Shown here in pieces: positions 55,833-64,000 of a DNA stretch of 64,000 nucleotides. The notes beneath the pieces were generated by a model. The model was not told where the DNA came from. It ran no database searches and was given only the letters and a program-made list of their open reading frames with translations. Source of the stretch: an uncultured Ectothiorhodospiraceae bacterium. Its GTDB lineage: Bacteria; Pseudomonadota; Gammaproteobacteria; XJ16; Halofilaceae. Location: NCBI GenBank assembly GCA_913055615.1, contig CAJXKK010000004.1:1-64000 (forward strand), in the 5' to 3' direction. Both the position numbers and the translations under genes were made by a program. Position 1 is the stretch's first letter; each line of letters starts with the position of its first letter.

Positions 55833-57059
55833 GTGAAGCGCCCGCAGATGGCCACACACCCTTATACAACCCGTGATCGTGGACCGTGCCGGAGGGCGCT
55901 GCCACTGCTGTTGCTGGGTCTGTTCTGCGTCGTTGTGTCCGGCATCGCGAGCGCGTCCACGACCCGGATCACCGGCCTGCGGACCGCGGCCGACACGGAT
56001 CGCTCCCGCCTGGTGTTCGACCTCGGTGGCCCCGTGGAGCATCAGATCTTTACCCTGCAGGATCCAAGTCGGATCGTCATCGATATCGAGGATGTCAGCA
56101 TCGACACGGATCTGCGCGAGATCATCCCCGATTCCGATCTGATCCGGCGTATCCGCAGCGCACCGCGTAACGGCAACGATCTTCGGGTTGTGCTTGATCT
56201 GACCGAGTCCGCGCGCCCGAAGAGCTTCGTGCTGGAACCCGCCGCCGATTACGGGCACCGGCTGGTCGTCGATGTCGTCGGCGGCGACGCGAGCGGCGGC
56301 GGATCCGGGGGCGATCGCAACCAGCCGAATGCCGACGAACCGCGCGATATCGTGGTGGCAATCGATCCCGGTCACGGTGGACACGACCCGGGCGCGATCG
56401 GTCATGGTGGCGTCAACGAGAAACTGGTCGTGCTGCAGATCGCCCGGCGTCTGAACAGGCTTCTCGAGGAGACACCGGGGCTTAAACCGGTCATGACGCG
56501 CAACAGTGATATCTATCTGCCGCTGCGTGAACGTATGCGGCGGGCGCGCAAGGCCGACGCGGACCTGTTCATCTCGCTGCACGCCGATGCCTTTCGGGAT
56601 GCCCGCGCGCGCGGCTCCTCGGTCTACGCGCTGTCGACCAACGGGGCCAGTTCCGAGGCCGCAAAATGGATCGCGAACCGGGAGAACTCCGCCGACATGC
56701 TCGGCGGGGTATCACTCGACGACAAGGATGAAATGGTCGCTTCGGTGCTGCTGGATCTCTCACAGAGCGCGACGATCGAATCCAGCCTGAGCGCAGGGGA
56801 ACGGATCCTCAATAAACTGGGCAGCGTCAATCGGTTGCACAAGCATTCGGTGCAGCAGGCCGGGTTCGTCGTGCTCAAGGCGCCCGATGTCCCGTCGCTG
56901 CTGGTCGAGACCGCCTTCATCTCGAATCCGCAGGAGGCGCGCAATCTGCGCTCCAGTGCGCACCAGGAGAAATTGGCGCGGGCCATGCGCGACGGGATCG
57001 AGGAGTACTTCAAGACCGCGGCACCGCGCGGCACCCGGATCTACGCCCAGAACAACTGA
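55833..57059 (+). CDS. N-acetylmuramoyl-L-alanine amidase, AmiB/AmiC type
   Basis: A periplasmic amidase that splits septal peptidoglycan during daughter separation. The signal peptide ends near ASASTT (about residue 42). The AMIN domain at about 45-150 targets the septum, and the zinc amidase domain follows: IDPGHGGHDPGAIG (His ligand), NEKLVVLQIARRL (Glu ligand), FISLHADAF (His ligand) and LLVETAFISN (catalytic Glu). The insertion DMLGGVSLDDKDEM is the regulatory helix found in EnvC- or NlpD-controlled amidases. The length is 408. The first start is GTG; an ATG at 55848 is an alternative. LysM repeats are absent, which favours AmiC. Confidence 0.93.
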   Translation: MKRPQMATHPYTTRDRGPCRRALPLLLLGLFCVVVSGIASASTTRITGLRTAADTDRSRLVFDLGGPVEHQIFTLQDPSRIVIDIEDVSIDTDLREIIPDSDLIRRIRSAPRNGNDLRVVLDLTESARPKSFVLEPAADYGHRLVVDVVGGDASGGGSGGDRNQPNADEPRDIVVAIDPGHGGHDPGAIGHGGVNEKLVVLQIARRLNRLLEETPGLKPVMTRNSDIYLPLRERMRRARKADADLFISLHADAFRDARARGSSVYALSTNGASSEAAKWIANRENSADMLGGVSLDDKDEMVASVLLDLSQSATIESSLSAGERILNKLGSVNRLHKHSVQQAGFVVLKAPDVPSLLVETAFISNPQEARNLRSSAHQEKLARAMRDGIEEYFKTAAPRGTRIYAQNN

Positions 57060-57148
57060 GCGCGCGTGGTCTGCCGGGCGCCGTGTGCAGCGGTTCCAGT
57101 GGCCGGTCACCATGGCCTCCGCACCATCCGGCGCAGTACCATGCGCGC

Positions 57149-58960
57149 ATGCCCATTCAGGCCCTCCCCGAATCACTGGTCAACCAGATCGCTGCCGGCG
57201 AGGTCGTCGAGCGCCCGGCGTCCGTCGTCAAGGAACTGGTGGAGAACGCGCTCGACGCCGGCGCCCGGCGTATCGCGGTAGAAGTGGATCAGGGCGGGAC
57301 GCGCCTGATCCGCGTGCGCGATGACGGCGGTGGTATACCGGCCGCCGAATTGCCGCTTGCCCTCGCCAGCCACGCGACCAGCAAGATCGCATCGCTCGAT
57401 GATCTGGAGCACGTCGCCAGCCTCGGCTTCCGCGGCGAGGCGCTGCCGAGCATCGCCTCGGTGGCGCGCGTGCGTATCACCTCGGCGCCGGCCGGCGCCG
57501 ACCACGCCACGGCGATCGAGGAGGATGGGCAGGTCGCGCCCGCGGCGCACCCGACCGGGACCACCGTCGAAGTGCGCGACCTGTTCCACAACGTCCCCGC
57601 CCGGCGCCGTTTCCTGCGCACGGAGCGCACCGAATACGGCCATATCGAACGGACCATGCGGCGGCTCGCCCTTGGGCGCTTCGATGTCGACTTCCGCCTG
57701 ACGCACAATGGGAAACCGACCGGCCACTGGCCCGCGGCGGTGGCGGCGGCCGAACTCGATCGGCGTATCGGCGCCGCTTTCGGGACCGGGTTCGTCGAAC
57801 ATGCACTGCGGATCGACCATGCCGGTGCCGGCCTGCAGCTGTCGGGCTGGATCGCGCAGCCGACGTTCTCCCGCAGCCAGGCCGATCTGCAGGAGTTCTT
57901 CGTCAATGGCCGCGCGATCCGCGATCGGCTGGTGACCCATGCCGTGCGCCAGGGCTATGCGGATGTGCTGTATCACGGGCGCCAGCCGGCGTTTGCGCTC
58001 TACCTGGCCATCGACCCGGCCCAGGTGGACGTCAATGTCCACCCCGCCAAGCAGGAGGTGCGGTTCCGCGAGAGCCGCATGGTGCATGAATTCCTCCGCC
58101 GTACTGTCGAGGAGGCGCTGCAGACCCCCCGTGAAGAGCGCGCGGACGCACCGTCGCCGAAAGCGGCGGCCAGCCTGACGCCTGGGGCCGGGGCCGCCCA
58201 GGGTGCGGGTAACAACCTGGCCATGCCGCCGCGCCAGAACCGTATGTCGTTGCCGGTTTCCGAGCAGATGGCGGGTTACGCGTCACTGCACCCCGAGGCG
58301 GGCGCGGTCGATGCCGCAGTCGCGCGGGGCTCAATGGGGGACCGCCTCGATATGGCTGAAGCGCGGACTGATACCTCGCCGCCGCTCGGCTTCGCCCGCG
58401 CCCAGATCCGCGATGTCTATATCGTGGCGGAGAACGAACAGGGCCTTGTGCTGGTCGACATGCACGCCGCTCATGAGCGCGTCACGTACGAGCGCCTCAA
58501 GAACGGCCATGCCAGCGGGAGGATCCGCAGCCAGCCGCTGCTGGTGCCGCACGACATGGCGGTCAGCCGCGGCGAGGCCGATGCGGCGGAGGCGCACGGC
58601 GAGGCATTCGCGGCGCTTGGGTTCGAGGTGGACCGCGCCGGTCCGGAGCGCCTGACCGTGCGCTGCGTGCCGACGCTGCTCGCCGACGGCGACACCGAGG
58701 CGCTCGTTCGCGACGTGCTTGCGGATCTGCGCACGCTCGGCAGCAGCGAGCGCCTGCACGAGGCGATCAACAGCGTGCTCTCCACCATGGCCTGCCATGG
58801 CTCGGTGCGGGCCGGGCGCACGCTCACCCGCGAGGAGATGGATGGGCTGTTGCGCGCTATGGAGCGGACCGAGCGGGCGGATCAGTGCAACCACGGCCGC
58901 CCGACCTGGATCCAGATCGGTATGCAGGATCTCGACCGGCTTTTCCTGCGCGGGCGATGA
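57149..58960 (+). CDS. mutL: DNA mismatch repair protein MutL
   Basis: A GHKL ATPase that links MutS to strand incision. The N-terminal motifs are [44 protein letters not shown] and [13 protein letters not shown]. The C-terminal dimerisation domain holds the endonuclease motif [12 protein letters not shown] (from Asp437) and the metal-site partner CNHGRP (from Cys580), which E. coli MutL lacks. This copy is therefore expected to nick DNA itself. The length is 603. The start at 57149 is the first codon giving the normal N-terminus. It overlaps miaA by 4 bp. Confidence 0.96.
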   Translation: MPIQALPESLVNQIAAGEVVERPASVVKELVENALDAGARRIAVEVDQGGTRLIRVRDDGGGIPAAELPLALASHATSKIASLDDLEHVASLGFRGEALPSIASVARVRITSAPAGADHATAIEEDGQVAPAAHPTGTTVEVRDLFHNVPARRRFLRTERTEYGHIERTMRRLALGRFDVDFRLTHNGKPTGHWPAAVAAAELDRRIGAAFGTGFVEHALRIDHAGAGLQLSGWIAQPTFSRSQADLQEFFVNGRAIRDRLVTHAVRQGYADVLYHGRQPAFALYLAIDPAQVDVNVHPAKQEVRFRESRMVHEFLRRTVEEALQTPREERADAPSPKAAASLTPGAGAAQGAGNNLAMPPRQNRMSLPVSEQMAGYASLHPEAGAVDAAVARGSMGDRLDMAEARTDTSPPLGFARAQIRDVYIVAENEQGLVLVDMHAAHERVTYERLKNGHASGRIRSQPLLVPHDMAVSRGEADAAEAHGEAFAALGFEVDRAGPERLTVRCVPTLLADGDTEALVRDVLADLRTLGSSERLHEAINSVLSTMACHGSVRAGRTLTREEMDGLLRAMERTERADQCNHGRPTWIQIGMQDLDRLFLRGR

Positions 58961-59922
58961 TGGGCACCGGGACCGCCGGGCGGCAACCGCCGGCCATTTT
59001 CCTGATGGGCCCGACGGCCTCGGGCAAGACCGATGTCGCCCTGCGCCTCGCCGAGGCCTTCCCGCTGGAGATCATCTGCGTCGACTCGGCGGTCGTCTAC
59101 CGCGGCCTCGACATCGGTACGGCCAAGCCCGATCCGGATGAGCGGGCGCGCGTCCCGCACCACCTGATTGATATCGTGGATCCCGGCGAGTCATACTCCG
59201 CCGGTCGCTTCCGGGCAGAGGCCATGGCCGCGATGGCGGCGATCCGCGCCCGCGGGCGCGTCCCGTTGCTGGCCGGCGGCACCATGCTCTATTTCCGTGC
59301 CCTGGCCGAGGGGATCGGTCCGATGCCCCCGGCCGATGGGGGGGTCCGCGCGGAACTCGATCGCGAGGCGAGGGAGCGCGGCCTCGCCGCACTCCATGGC
59401 GATTTGCGAGCGCTCGACCCGGACGCCGCGGACCGCATCCATCCGAATGACCCGCAGCGTATCCAGCGTGCGCTGGAGGTCCACCGCATCACGGGCCGCC
59501 CGATCAGCGCCTTCCAGGGCGAGCGGAGCGCGCAACCGCTCGCCGACCGGATACTCCGGCTGGCCGTCGCACCGGGTGACCGTGAGCGGCTGCATGAGCG
59601 GATCGCGGAGCGCTTCGATGCCATGCTTGCAGCTGGTCTGGTCGATGAGGTGGCCGCGCTGCGTGCGCGACCTGATGTCCATCCGGAACTGCCGGCGATG
59701 CGCGCGGTCGGGTATCGCCAGGCCTGGCAATACCTGGACGGCGAGCTCGATACACGGGCTCTGCGCGAACGCGGCATCATCGCGACCCGCCAGCTGGCCA
59801 AACGCCAGCTCACATGGCTGCGGGGCATGCAGGGCGTTCATTGGTTCGACAGCGAGCCGGATCCGTTACCGGCGATCCGCGCCGAGGTCGCGTGCTTCCT
59901 CGGCGGCGATACGGCCGCATGA
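58957..59922 (+). CDS. miaA: tRNA dimethylallyltransferase
   Basis: It adds the dimethylallyl group to A37 of tRNAs reading UNN codons. The P-loop is [17 protein letters not shown], the substrate region is [18 protein letters not shown], then [25 protein letters not shown], and the C-terminal [16 protein letters not shown] and [10 protein letters not shown]. The length is 321. It starts by ATGA overlap with mutL. hfq, its usual neighbour, does not follow. Confidence 0.95.
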   Translation: MMGTGTAGRQPPAIFLMGPTASGKTDVALRLAEAFPLEIICVDSAVVYRGLDIGTAKPDPDERARVPHHLIDIVDPGESYSAGRFRAEAMAAMAAIRARGRVPLLAGGTMLYFRALAEGIGPMPPADGGVRAELDREARERGLAALHGDLRALDPDAADRIHPNDPQRIQRALEVHRITGRPISAFQGERSAQPLADRILRLAVAPGDRERLHERIAERFDAMLAAGLVDEVAALRARPDVHPELPAMRAVGYRQAWQYLDGELDTRALRERGIIATRQLAKRQLTWLRGMQGVHWFDSEPDPLPAIRAEVACFLGGDTAA

Positions 59923-60024
59923 TCCACTGGGCGGATACGGTGATAATCTGCACATCGGATACCCGTTGGCGCAGTGGCCGGCCGCGATGATGCGCCGCGG
60001 GATGACAAGGGGATGGGGATGGGG

Positions 60025-60486
60025 ATGACGGTCGCGAAAACGCCTGCACGGTGCGCTCTCGCCCTGGGATTCGTGATCGCCGCGCCACTGCAGGCCGCGG
60101 CGATCTACAAATGGGTGGACGAGGACGGGGTCACGCACTACTCGCAGCAGCCGCCGCCGTCCGGCGATGCCGTACGCGTCGGTGTCGACCGCCCGCCGGA
60201 GGAAGAGATCAAGCGCGAACGCCGGCAGATGGAAGAGACGGGGGAGCGGCTCGAGGAGCGGCGCGAGCAACGCCGCGAGGCTGAGCAACAGGCGCGCACG
60301 GACGCCGAGGAGCGCAGGAAACGTGAACAGCGTTGCGCGGATCTGCGTTCATCGCTCGAGGAGTTGACCGACAACCGGCGTCTTCTCGTGCGGGACGGCG
60401 ACGGCGATGTGCGCCGGCTGCCCGAGGAGGAGCGCCAGCAACGCGTGGCCGAGCGGCGCCGCCAGATTGAAGAGGAATGTGGGTGA
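60025..60486 (+). CDS. DUF4124 domain periplasmic protein
   Basis: A 153-residue secreted or membrane-attached protein: a signal sequence ends near APLQAAA, and the DUF4124 core follows (IYKWVDEDGVTHYSQQPPPS), then a long charged helix of Glu, Arg and Gln that is probably a coiled coil. The function of the family is unknown. Three in-frame ATGs lie within a tandem ATGGGG repeat (60013, 60019, 60025), which also supplies the G-rich ribosome site; the last is chosen. It sits after miaA, with no hfq between. Confidence 0.78.
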   Translation: MTVAKTPARCALALGFVIAAPLQAAAIYKWVDEDGVTHYSQQPPPSGDAVRVGVDRPPEEEIKRERRQMEETGERLEERREQRREAEQQARTDAEERRKREQRCADLRSSLEELTDNRRLLVRDGDGDVRRLPEEERQQRVAERRRQIEEECG

Positions 60487-60527
60487 GGCCAAGGGCGAAG
60501 GGCTAAGGGCGAAGGGCCAAGGGCCAA
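60485..60527. repeat. Heptamer tandem array, copy 3 of 3
   Basis: Units GGCCAAG, GGCGAAG, GGCTAAG, GGCGAAG, GGCCAAG, GGCCAAG in tandem directly after the DUF4124 stop codon. Confidence 0.85.
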
Positions 60528-60538
60528 GGCGACAGCTC

Positions 60539-60552
60539 GTAGGCCGGCCTAC
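60539..60552. repeat. GTAGGCCGGCCTAC palindrome
   Basis: A perfect 14 bp palindrome next to the heptamer array. It equals the outer arms of the REP-like units elsewhere in the window, brought together without the centre. Confidence 0.7.
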
Positions 60553-60579
60553 GTGTGACGGTGGCAGGGCGGTCCCCGG

Positions 60580-60888
60580 TTACGTCTCGCGGTCCGCGGC
60601 GCAGGCCCAGCAGATCTCGAAGGCGGGTTCGTTGGTCTCGCCGCAATGACGACATGTCCATTGCTTGCCGTCCGCGCGGGCGTTTTCGAATCGGCCGATC
60701 AAATCGCGCGCCCGCTCATAGAGGTCCGGGTCCTCGATCCATACGCTCGGGCGGGTGTCCATTGGCAGTTCACCGATCGCCCCGGTCAGCATGTTGCCGT
60801 GCACGGCCGCCGCGATGCCGTGGTGTTCCAGGTGGTCGCGGATGATCTGGGCGTCGAACGCGTTTTCCGCGCTGTAGACCCGTTTCAA
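60580..60888 (-). CDS. DUF2007 domain protein with a C-terminal zinc-ribbon-like motif
   Basis: 102 residues. The N-terminal half is the DUF2007 fold (MKRVYSAENAFDAQIIRDHL, then HGIAAAVHGNML), named a putative signal-transducing domain. The end carries two cysteine pairs, CRHCGE and CWAC, consistent with zinc binding. It begins one base after the ygfZ stop, so the two are co-translated. Confidence 0.85.
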   Translation of the reverse strand: MKRVYSAENAFDAQIIRDHLEHHGIAAAVHGNMLTGAIGELPMDTRPSVWIEDPDLYERARDLIGRFENARADGKQWTCRHCGETNEPAFEICWACAADRET

Positions 60889-60889
60889 C

Positions 60890-61900
60890 TCAGGCGGCCT
60901 CGTCTTCGATGCTGTACGGCAGCGGGCGCCGTTCCGCCGGCTGGTTGTCGATCACCAGCGGGTCGCCCGCCTCGATATGGATAACAGCCAGCACAAGCGC
61001 CCCATCCGCGGACAAGCTCGCCCCATCGACGACTTCACCTGCCTTTTTCCCATCCTGCTCGACCGGCGTGCCCGGTGCGGGGGCCTCCGTAGCGGCGGAC
61101 AGATGGAGCAGCTGCATGCGGCGCTTGACGCGACCGAGATAGTGCGCGCGTGCGATCACCTCCTGACCGGGGTAACAGCCCTTGCGGAAGTCGATCGCAC
61201 CGAGGCGGTCGAGATTGAGCATCTGGGCGACGAAATGACCGGCTGTGGCCTCGCGGACGGTCGGGATGCCGGCCTCGATATCCAGCAGGCGCCACTGGGC
61301 GCTGTCCACCTCAACGGTATGACCGGCGAGCCGGTCCCAGAGGGCCTCCACCGCTTTGGGGCCGCCGTGGATCTGCCAGCGCGGCCGCGGGCCGGCGAGG
61401 CGAACGATGCGGGCGCCGGCATCCGCGAGCACCGATTGACCCGGCTCGGCCGGCAGGGCGTCGACCGCGGCGCCCAGGGCGACAGCCGCGCTGTGCCCGG
61501 CGGCGGCGCAGCGTGTGAGCCTACCCGAAAAGTCCTCGATGCGGACATCGGCGCGCAGCACGTATTTGGCGAGTTGTTGGCGTACCGGCTCGAGCCGATC
61601 ACGCGGCATCTCCAGCAGGAAGCGATCGGTTTCCGCGTACAGGCGGCCGACCAGCAGCAGCCGGCCCCGCGCGTCGGAATACGATGTCAAGCGCGATTCA
61701 CCGGCGGCGAGTTCAAGCACATCCGTGCTCAGTTGACTGTGCAGGAATTTCGCGGCATCACTGCCCTCGAACGACAGCATGCCCCGGTCGTCGAGCCGGC
61801 AGCGGATACTGCCATCCGTGGTCGCCATGGTCGGGTCGGCCGGATCACGTTCGGCCCGGGGGTCGTTGCCGGGGAGGGTGGTGGAGACCGTCGCGGACAT
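60890..61900 (-). CDS. ygfZ: Folate-dependent iron-sulphur maintenance protein YgfZ
   Basis: A GcvT-like protein that binds tetrahydrofolate and helps keep certain iron-sulphur enzymes active. The diagnostic motif KGCYPGQEVIARAHYLGRVK (about residues 235-254) contains the conserved cysteine; SFEGSDAAKFLHSQLSTDV lies near the start. The length is 336 from the ATG at 61900, which has CAGGAG upstream; a later ATG at residue 25 would also keep the domain. It lies opposite the sdh operon, whose SdhB subunit is an iron-sulphur protein. Confidence 0.92.
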   Translation of the reverse strand: MSATVSTTLPGNDPRAERDPADPTMATTDGSIRCRLDDRGMLSFEGSDAAKFLHSQLSTDVLELAAGESRLTSYSDARGRLLLVGRLYAETDRFLLEMPRDRLEPVRQQLAKYVLRADVRIEDFSGRLTRCAAAGHSAAVALGAAVDALPAEPGQSVLADAGARIVRLAGPRPRWQIHGGPKAVEALWDRLAGHTVEVDSAQWRLLDIEAGIPTVREATAGHFVAQMLNLDRLGAIDFRKGCYPGQEVIARAHYLGRVKRRMQLLHLSAATEAPAPGTPVEQDGKKAGEVVDGASLSADGALVLAVIHIEAGDPLVIDNQPAERRPLPYSIEDEAA

Positions 61901-62142
61901 CACTGCACTCCTGAATCTGTTCGGGTGCCGCGTCGATACGGCTGGGTCACGAATGGATGGGGGTGAACGGTAGCGAATCCAAGGTAGACTACACATCCTG
62001 TCCTGCCGTGCTCATGGTACGCCGAAACGCCTGCAGTGGACGAATCGCCGGTCCTGATAGCTTCAACAAAACAGGATATTCGGCCATTGCCGAATTATCC
62101 AGGGTATCGTGCTGCTAGTGGGCGCATGTAAGGCGTAGTGTT

Positions 62143-62171
62143 TTGACAAAGACGGTGTGAACGTAAACAAT
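62143..62171 (+). promoter_or_regulatory. Sigma-70 promoter of the sdh operon
   Basis: Perfect TTGACA at 62143-62148, a 17 bp spacer, AACAAT at 62166-62171. Transcription from about 62178 would include the SDHAF4 gene from its GTG at 62202 but not the earlier GTG at 62157. The rest of the gap back to ygfZ (61901) shows no gene. Confidence 0.6.
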
Positions 62172-62201
62172 ATCCACTCTACTCACCTGGGGGCGTGCGC
62201 A

Positions 62202-62393
62202 GTGACCGAATCCGATAACCGCAAACCCGCCGAAAGTGTTGTGCGCGAGTCGGGCGACGATTCGGATCGTCGAACGGCTGTGGAAGAGGAGTCCAATACC
62301 GGACCGAAGACCGGGGAGAGCGGTGGTCCGAAGGGGCCGGAACCGACCCGGTACGGTGACTGGGAGCGCAACGGACGCTGTACGGATTTCTGA
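62202..62393 (+). CDS. DUF1674/SDHAF4-type succinate dehydrogenase assembly factor
   Basis: A 63-residue protein whose C-terminus, [20 protein letters not shown] followed by TDF, is the DUF1674 signature shared with mitochondrial SDHAF4/Sdh8. The first 40 residues are acidic and probably disordered. In mitochondria SDHAF4 binds flavinylated SdhA before complex assembly; the same role is inferred here. The GTG at 62202 is chosen because the promoter ends at about 62178 and GGGGG precedes it; a GTG at 62157 opens the frame earlier. It stands 68 bp before sdhC. Confidence 0.85.
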   Translation: MTESDNRKPAESVVRESGDDSDRRTAVEEESNTGPKTGESGGPKGPEPTRYGDWERNGRCTDF

Positions 62394-62461
62394 AAAGTCG
62401 CCCATGTGACCGCGTATCATGCCGACGGTGACCGGGGCTTTGTATTCGAGGGGGAGTTGAA

Positions 62462-62854
62462 ATGGCCGGACGCGCAAAACCGCTGTCGCCACATCTGCAG
62501 ATCTACCGCCTGCCGCTCAATGCCATCCTCTCCATCACGCACCGGATTACGGGCGTGATCCTCGCGCTCGGCGCTGTGGTCGTCGTGGCGATGCTGGTCG
62601 CGGCCGCTTCCGGTTCCCAGGCCTTCGGCGCGATGTACGCGTTGGGGGCGAACTGGCTCGGGCAGATCGTCCTGTTCGGCTTCACCCTTGCACTGTACTA
62701 CCACATGTCCGCCGGTGTGCGGCACCTGTTCTGGGATGCCGGCTACGGTTATGAACTCGAGACGGCACGCCGGTCCTCGCAGGCGATTATCGCGGTGGCG
62801 GTTGTCCTTACGCTCGCGACCTGGGCAGTCGCGTATTCGGTTTCCGGAGGTTGA
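62462..62854 (+). CDS. sdhC: Succinate dehydrogenase cytochrome b556 subunit
   Basis: One of two membrane anchors of complex II, holding haem b and the quinone site. RPLSPHLQIYRLP-type start (KPLSPHLQIYRLPLNAILSI), the SITHRITG motif and three helices; the haem-ligand histidine is in YHMSAGVRHLFWD. The length is 130. GGGGGAG precedes the ATG. sdhD follows 4 bp after the stop. Confidence 0.95.
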   Translation: MAGRAKPLSPHLQIYRLPLNAILSITHRITGVILALGAVVVVAMLVAAASGSQAFGAMYALGANWLGQIVLFGFTLALYYHMSAGVRHLFWDAGYGYELETARRSSQAIIAVAVVLTLATWAVAYSVSGG

Positions 62855-62858
62855 TGAC

Positions 62859-63239
62859 ATGGGTCTGCGCACACCGCTCTCCGCCGCGCGCGGGCTGGGT
62901 TCAGCGAAGGAAGGCGTCGATCACTGGTGGAAGCAGCGCCTGACCGCGATCGCCCTGGTCCCGCTGCTGCTGTGGTTCGGTTTCTCCGTGGCCCTGCTGG
63001 GCACGGCCGACTACTACACGGTAGTGGGCTGGCTGGCGCATCCGGTCAACGCGGGCCTGATGATCCTCGTGCTGGCGGTCGGTATCTGGCACGGCGTACT
63101 CGGCCTGCAGGTCGTCATCGAGGATTACATCGCCACGGAATGGAAGAAGATCATGGTGCTCCTGCTGGTGCAGTTCGCCGCCGTGATCCTGGCCCTTGCC
63201 GGCATCCTCGCCGTGCTCCGAATCGCCCTGGGAGTCTGA
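62859..63239 (+). CDS. sdhD: Succinate dehydrogenase hydrophobic membrane anchor
   Basis: The second anchor: 126 residues, [19 protein letters not shown] then [13 protein letters not shown], the usual SdhD start, and three helices. The haem and quinone region has [21 protein letters not shown] lies nine bases before the ATG. Confidence 0.93.
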   Translation: MGLRTPLSAARGLGSAKEGVDHWWKQRLTAIALVPLLLWFGFSVALLGTADYYTVVGWLAHPVNAGLMILVLAVGIWHGVLGLQVVIEDYIATEWKKIMVLLLVQFAAVILALAGILAVLRIALGV

Positions 63240-63243
63240 CTGC

Positions 63244-64000
63244 ATGACCGCCGACTACACCATCGTCGATCACACCTACGATGTCGTCGTCGTGGGCGCC
63301 GGCGGCGCCGGCCTGCGCGCGACGCTCGGCATGGCCGAGAAAGGGCTCAGCACAGCCTGCGTCACCAAGGTTTTCCCGACCCGCAGCCATACCGTTGCGG
63401 CACAGGGCGGCATGTCCGCCGCGCTCGGCAACATGGGCGAGGACAGTTGGCAGTGGCACATGTACGACACCGTCAAGGGATCCGACTGGCTGGGTGACCA
63501 GGACGCGATCGAGTACATGTGCCGGGAGGCGGTGCCGGCCGTGATCGAGCTGGAGCATTCCGGCGTACCGTTCTCACGGACCGACGAAGGTACGATCTAT
63601 CAGCGGCCGTTCGGTGGCATGACCACCCATTTCGGCAAGGGCACCGCCCAGCGCACCTGCGCGGCCGCCGACCGCACCGGGCACGCGATCCTGCATACGC
63701 TCTATCAGGTCTCGCTGGCGGAGAAGGCGGAGTTCTTCATCGAGTACTTCGCGCTCGATCTGATCATGGAGGACGGCGAGTGCCGCGGCGTCGTCGCGTG
63801 GGAACTGGCGACCGGCACGCTGCACCGGTTCCGGGCCCAGCAGGTCGTGCTGGCGACCGGTGGCTACGGTCGCTCGTACTTCTCCTGCACGTCGGCCCAT
63901 ACCTGCACCGGTGACGGCAACGGCATGGTGCTGCGGGCCGGCCTGCCGCTGCAGGACATGGAATTCGTCCAGTTCCACCCGACCGGCATTTACGGCGCGG
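63244..64000 (+). CDS. sdhA: Succinate dehydrogenase flavoprotein subunit (partial, runs off the end)
   Basis: It oxidises succinate to fumarate with covalently bound FAD. The first 252 codons are present. The dinucleotide motif is [20 protein letters not shown], the FAD-linking histidine lies in [11 protein letters not shown], then [37 protein letters not shown] and [13 protein letters not shown]. The 3' part lies outside the window. It begins 4 bp after sdhD. Confidence 0.96.
   Translation, partial: MTADYTIVDHTYDVVVVGAGGAGLRATLGMAEKGLSTACVTKVFPTRSHTVAAQGGMSAALGNMGEDSWQWHMYDTVKGSDWLGDQDAIEYMCREAVPAVIELEHSGVPFSRTDEGTIYQRPFGGMTTHFGKGTAQRTCAAADRTGHAILHTLYQVSLAEKAEFFIEYFALDLIMEDGECRGVVAWELATGTLHRFRAQQVVLATGGYGRSYFSCTSAHTCTGDGNGMVLRAGLPLQDMEFVQFHPTGIYGA

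Overview
The window is high-GC DNA with dense, short-spaced genes. It carries the usual gammaproteobacterial core: guaB/guaA, PBP1B, the YoaA helicase, aat, trxB, ftsK-lolA-rarA-serS, rne/rluC, the nnr-tsaE-amidase-mutL-miaA block and the sdh operon. Ectoine-family solute binding proteins and a TeaABC-type TRAP transporter point to a salt-exposed organism, for example a halophilic or haloalkaliphilic member of the Ectothiorhodospiraceae/Chromatiales or Oceanospirillales. The genus is inference; no rRNA or other marker gene is present to settle it.

Layout. 0-2.6 kb: a heptamer/palindrome composite repeat, an rve-type insertion sequence with recognisable terminal inverted repeats, and a phosphopantetheinyl transferase. 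2.7-6.2 kb: guaB and guaA, separated by a 360 bp gap that holds a dispersed inverted repeat and strong hairpins. 6.2-12.6 kb: an hsp20 gene behind a textbook sigma-32 promoter, then mrcB, a TPR lipoprotein, yoaA and tsaB, the last four joined by 4 bp overlaps. 12.8-19.3 kb: mostly minus-strand metabolism (gloB, an eIF-2B-like protein lacking the isomerase cysteine, a DUF6494 protein, metY, a thioesterase, aat, a FemAB-like acyltransferase). 19.6-35.6 kb: trxB, ftsK, lolA, rarA, an AEC carrier, queG, cls, a LexA-boxed radical SAM gene, rhomboid, Slp, FMN reductase, crcB, serS and BI-1. Two elements with long inverted arms lie in the gaps around trxB and ftsK.

35.8-47.1 kb is the accessory part. 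It begins at a tRNA-Ser(UGA) whose 3' end is imperfectly repeated 179 bp downstream. It then holds ACC deaminase, a low-molecular-weight phosphatase, an EutA-like Asp/Glu racemase-family protein, an EhuB-type binding protein, a universal stress protein, a TeaABC-like TRAP transporter split into two divergent units, and an ATP-grasp ligase paired with a CocE/NonD hydrolase. Parts of three separate ectoine-use systems are present. The ectoine ring hydrolase and deacetylase are absent, so the real substrate is open. This is the most interesting stretch of the window.

47.3-64 kb returns to the core: RNase E with a leader of about 500 nt, rluC, a HAD phosphatase and an S49 peptidase, then nnr-tsaE-amidase-mutL-miaA (not followed by hfq), DUF4124, DUF2007, ygfZ, and the succinate dehydrogenase operon. 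The sdh operon is preceded by a small, easily missed SDHAF4-type assembly factor. sdhA runs off the window end.
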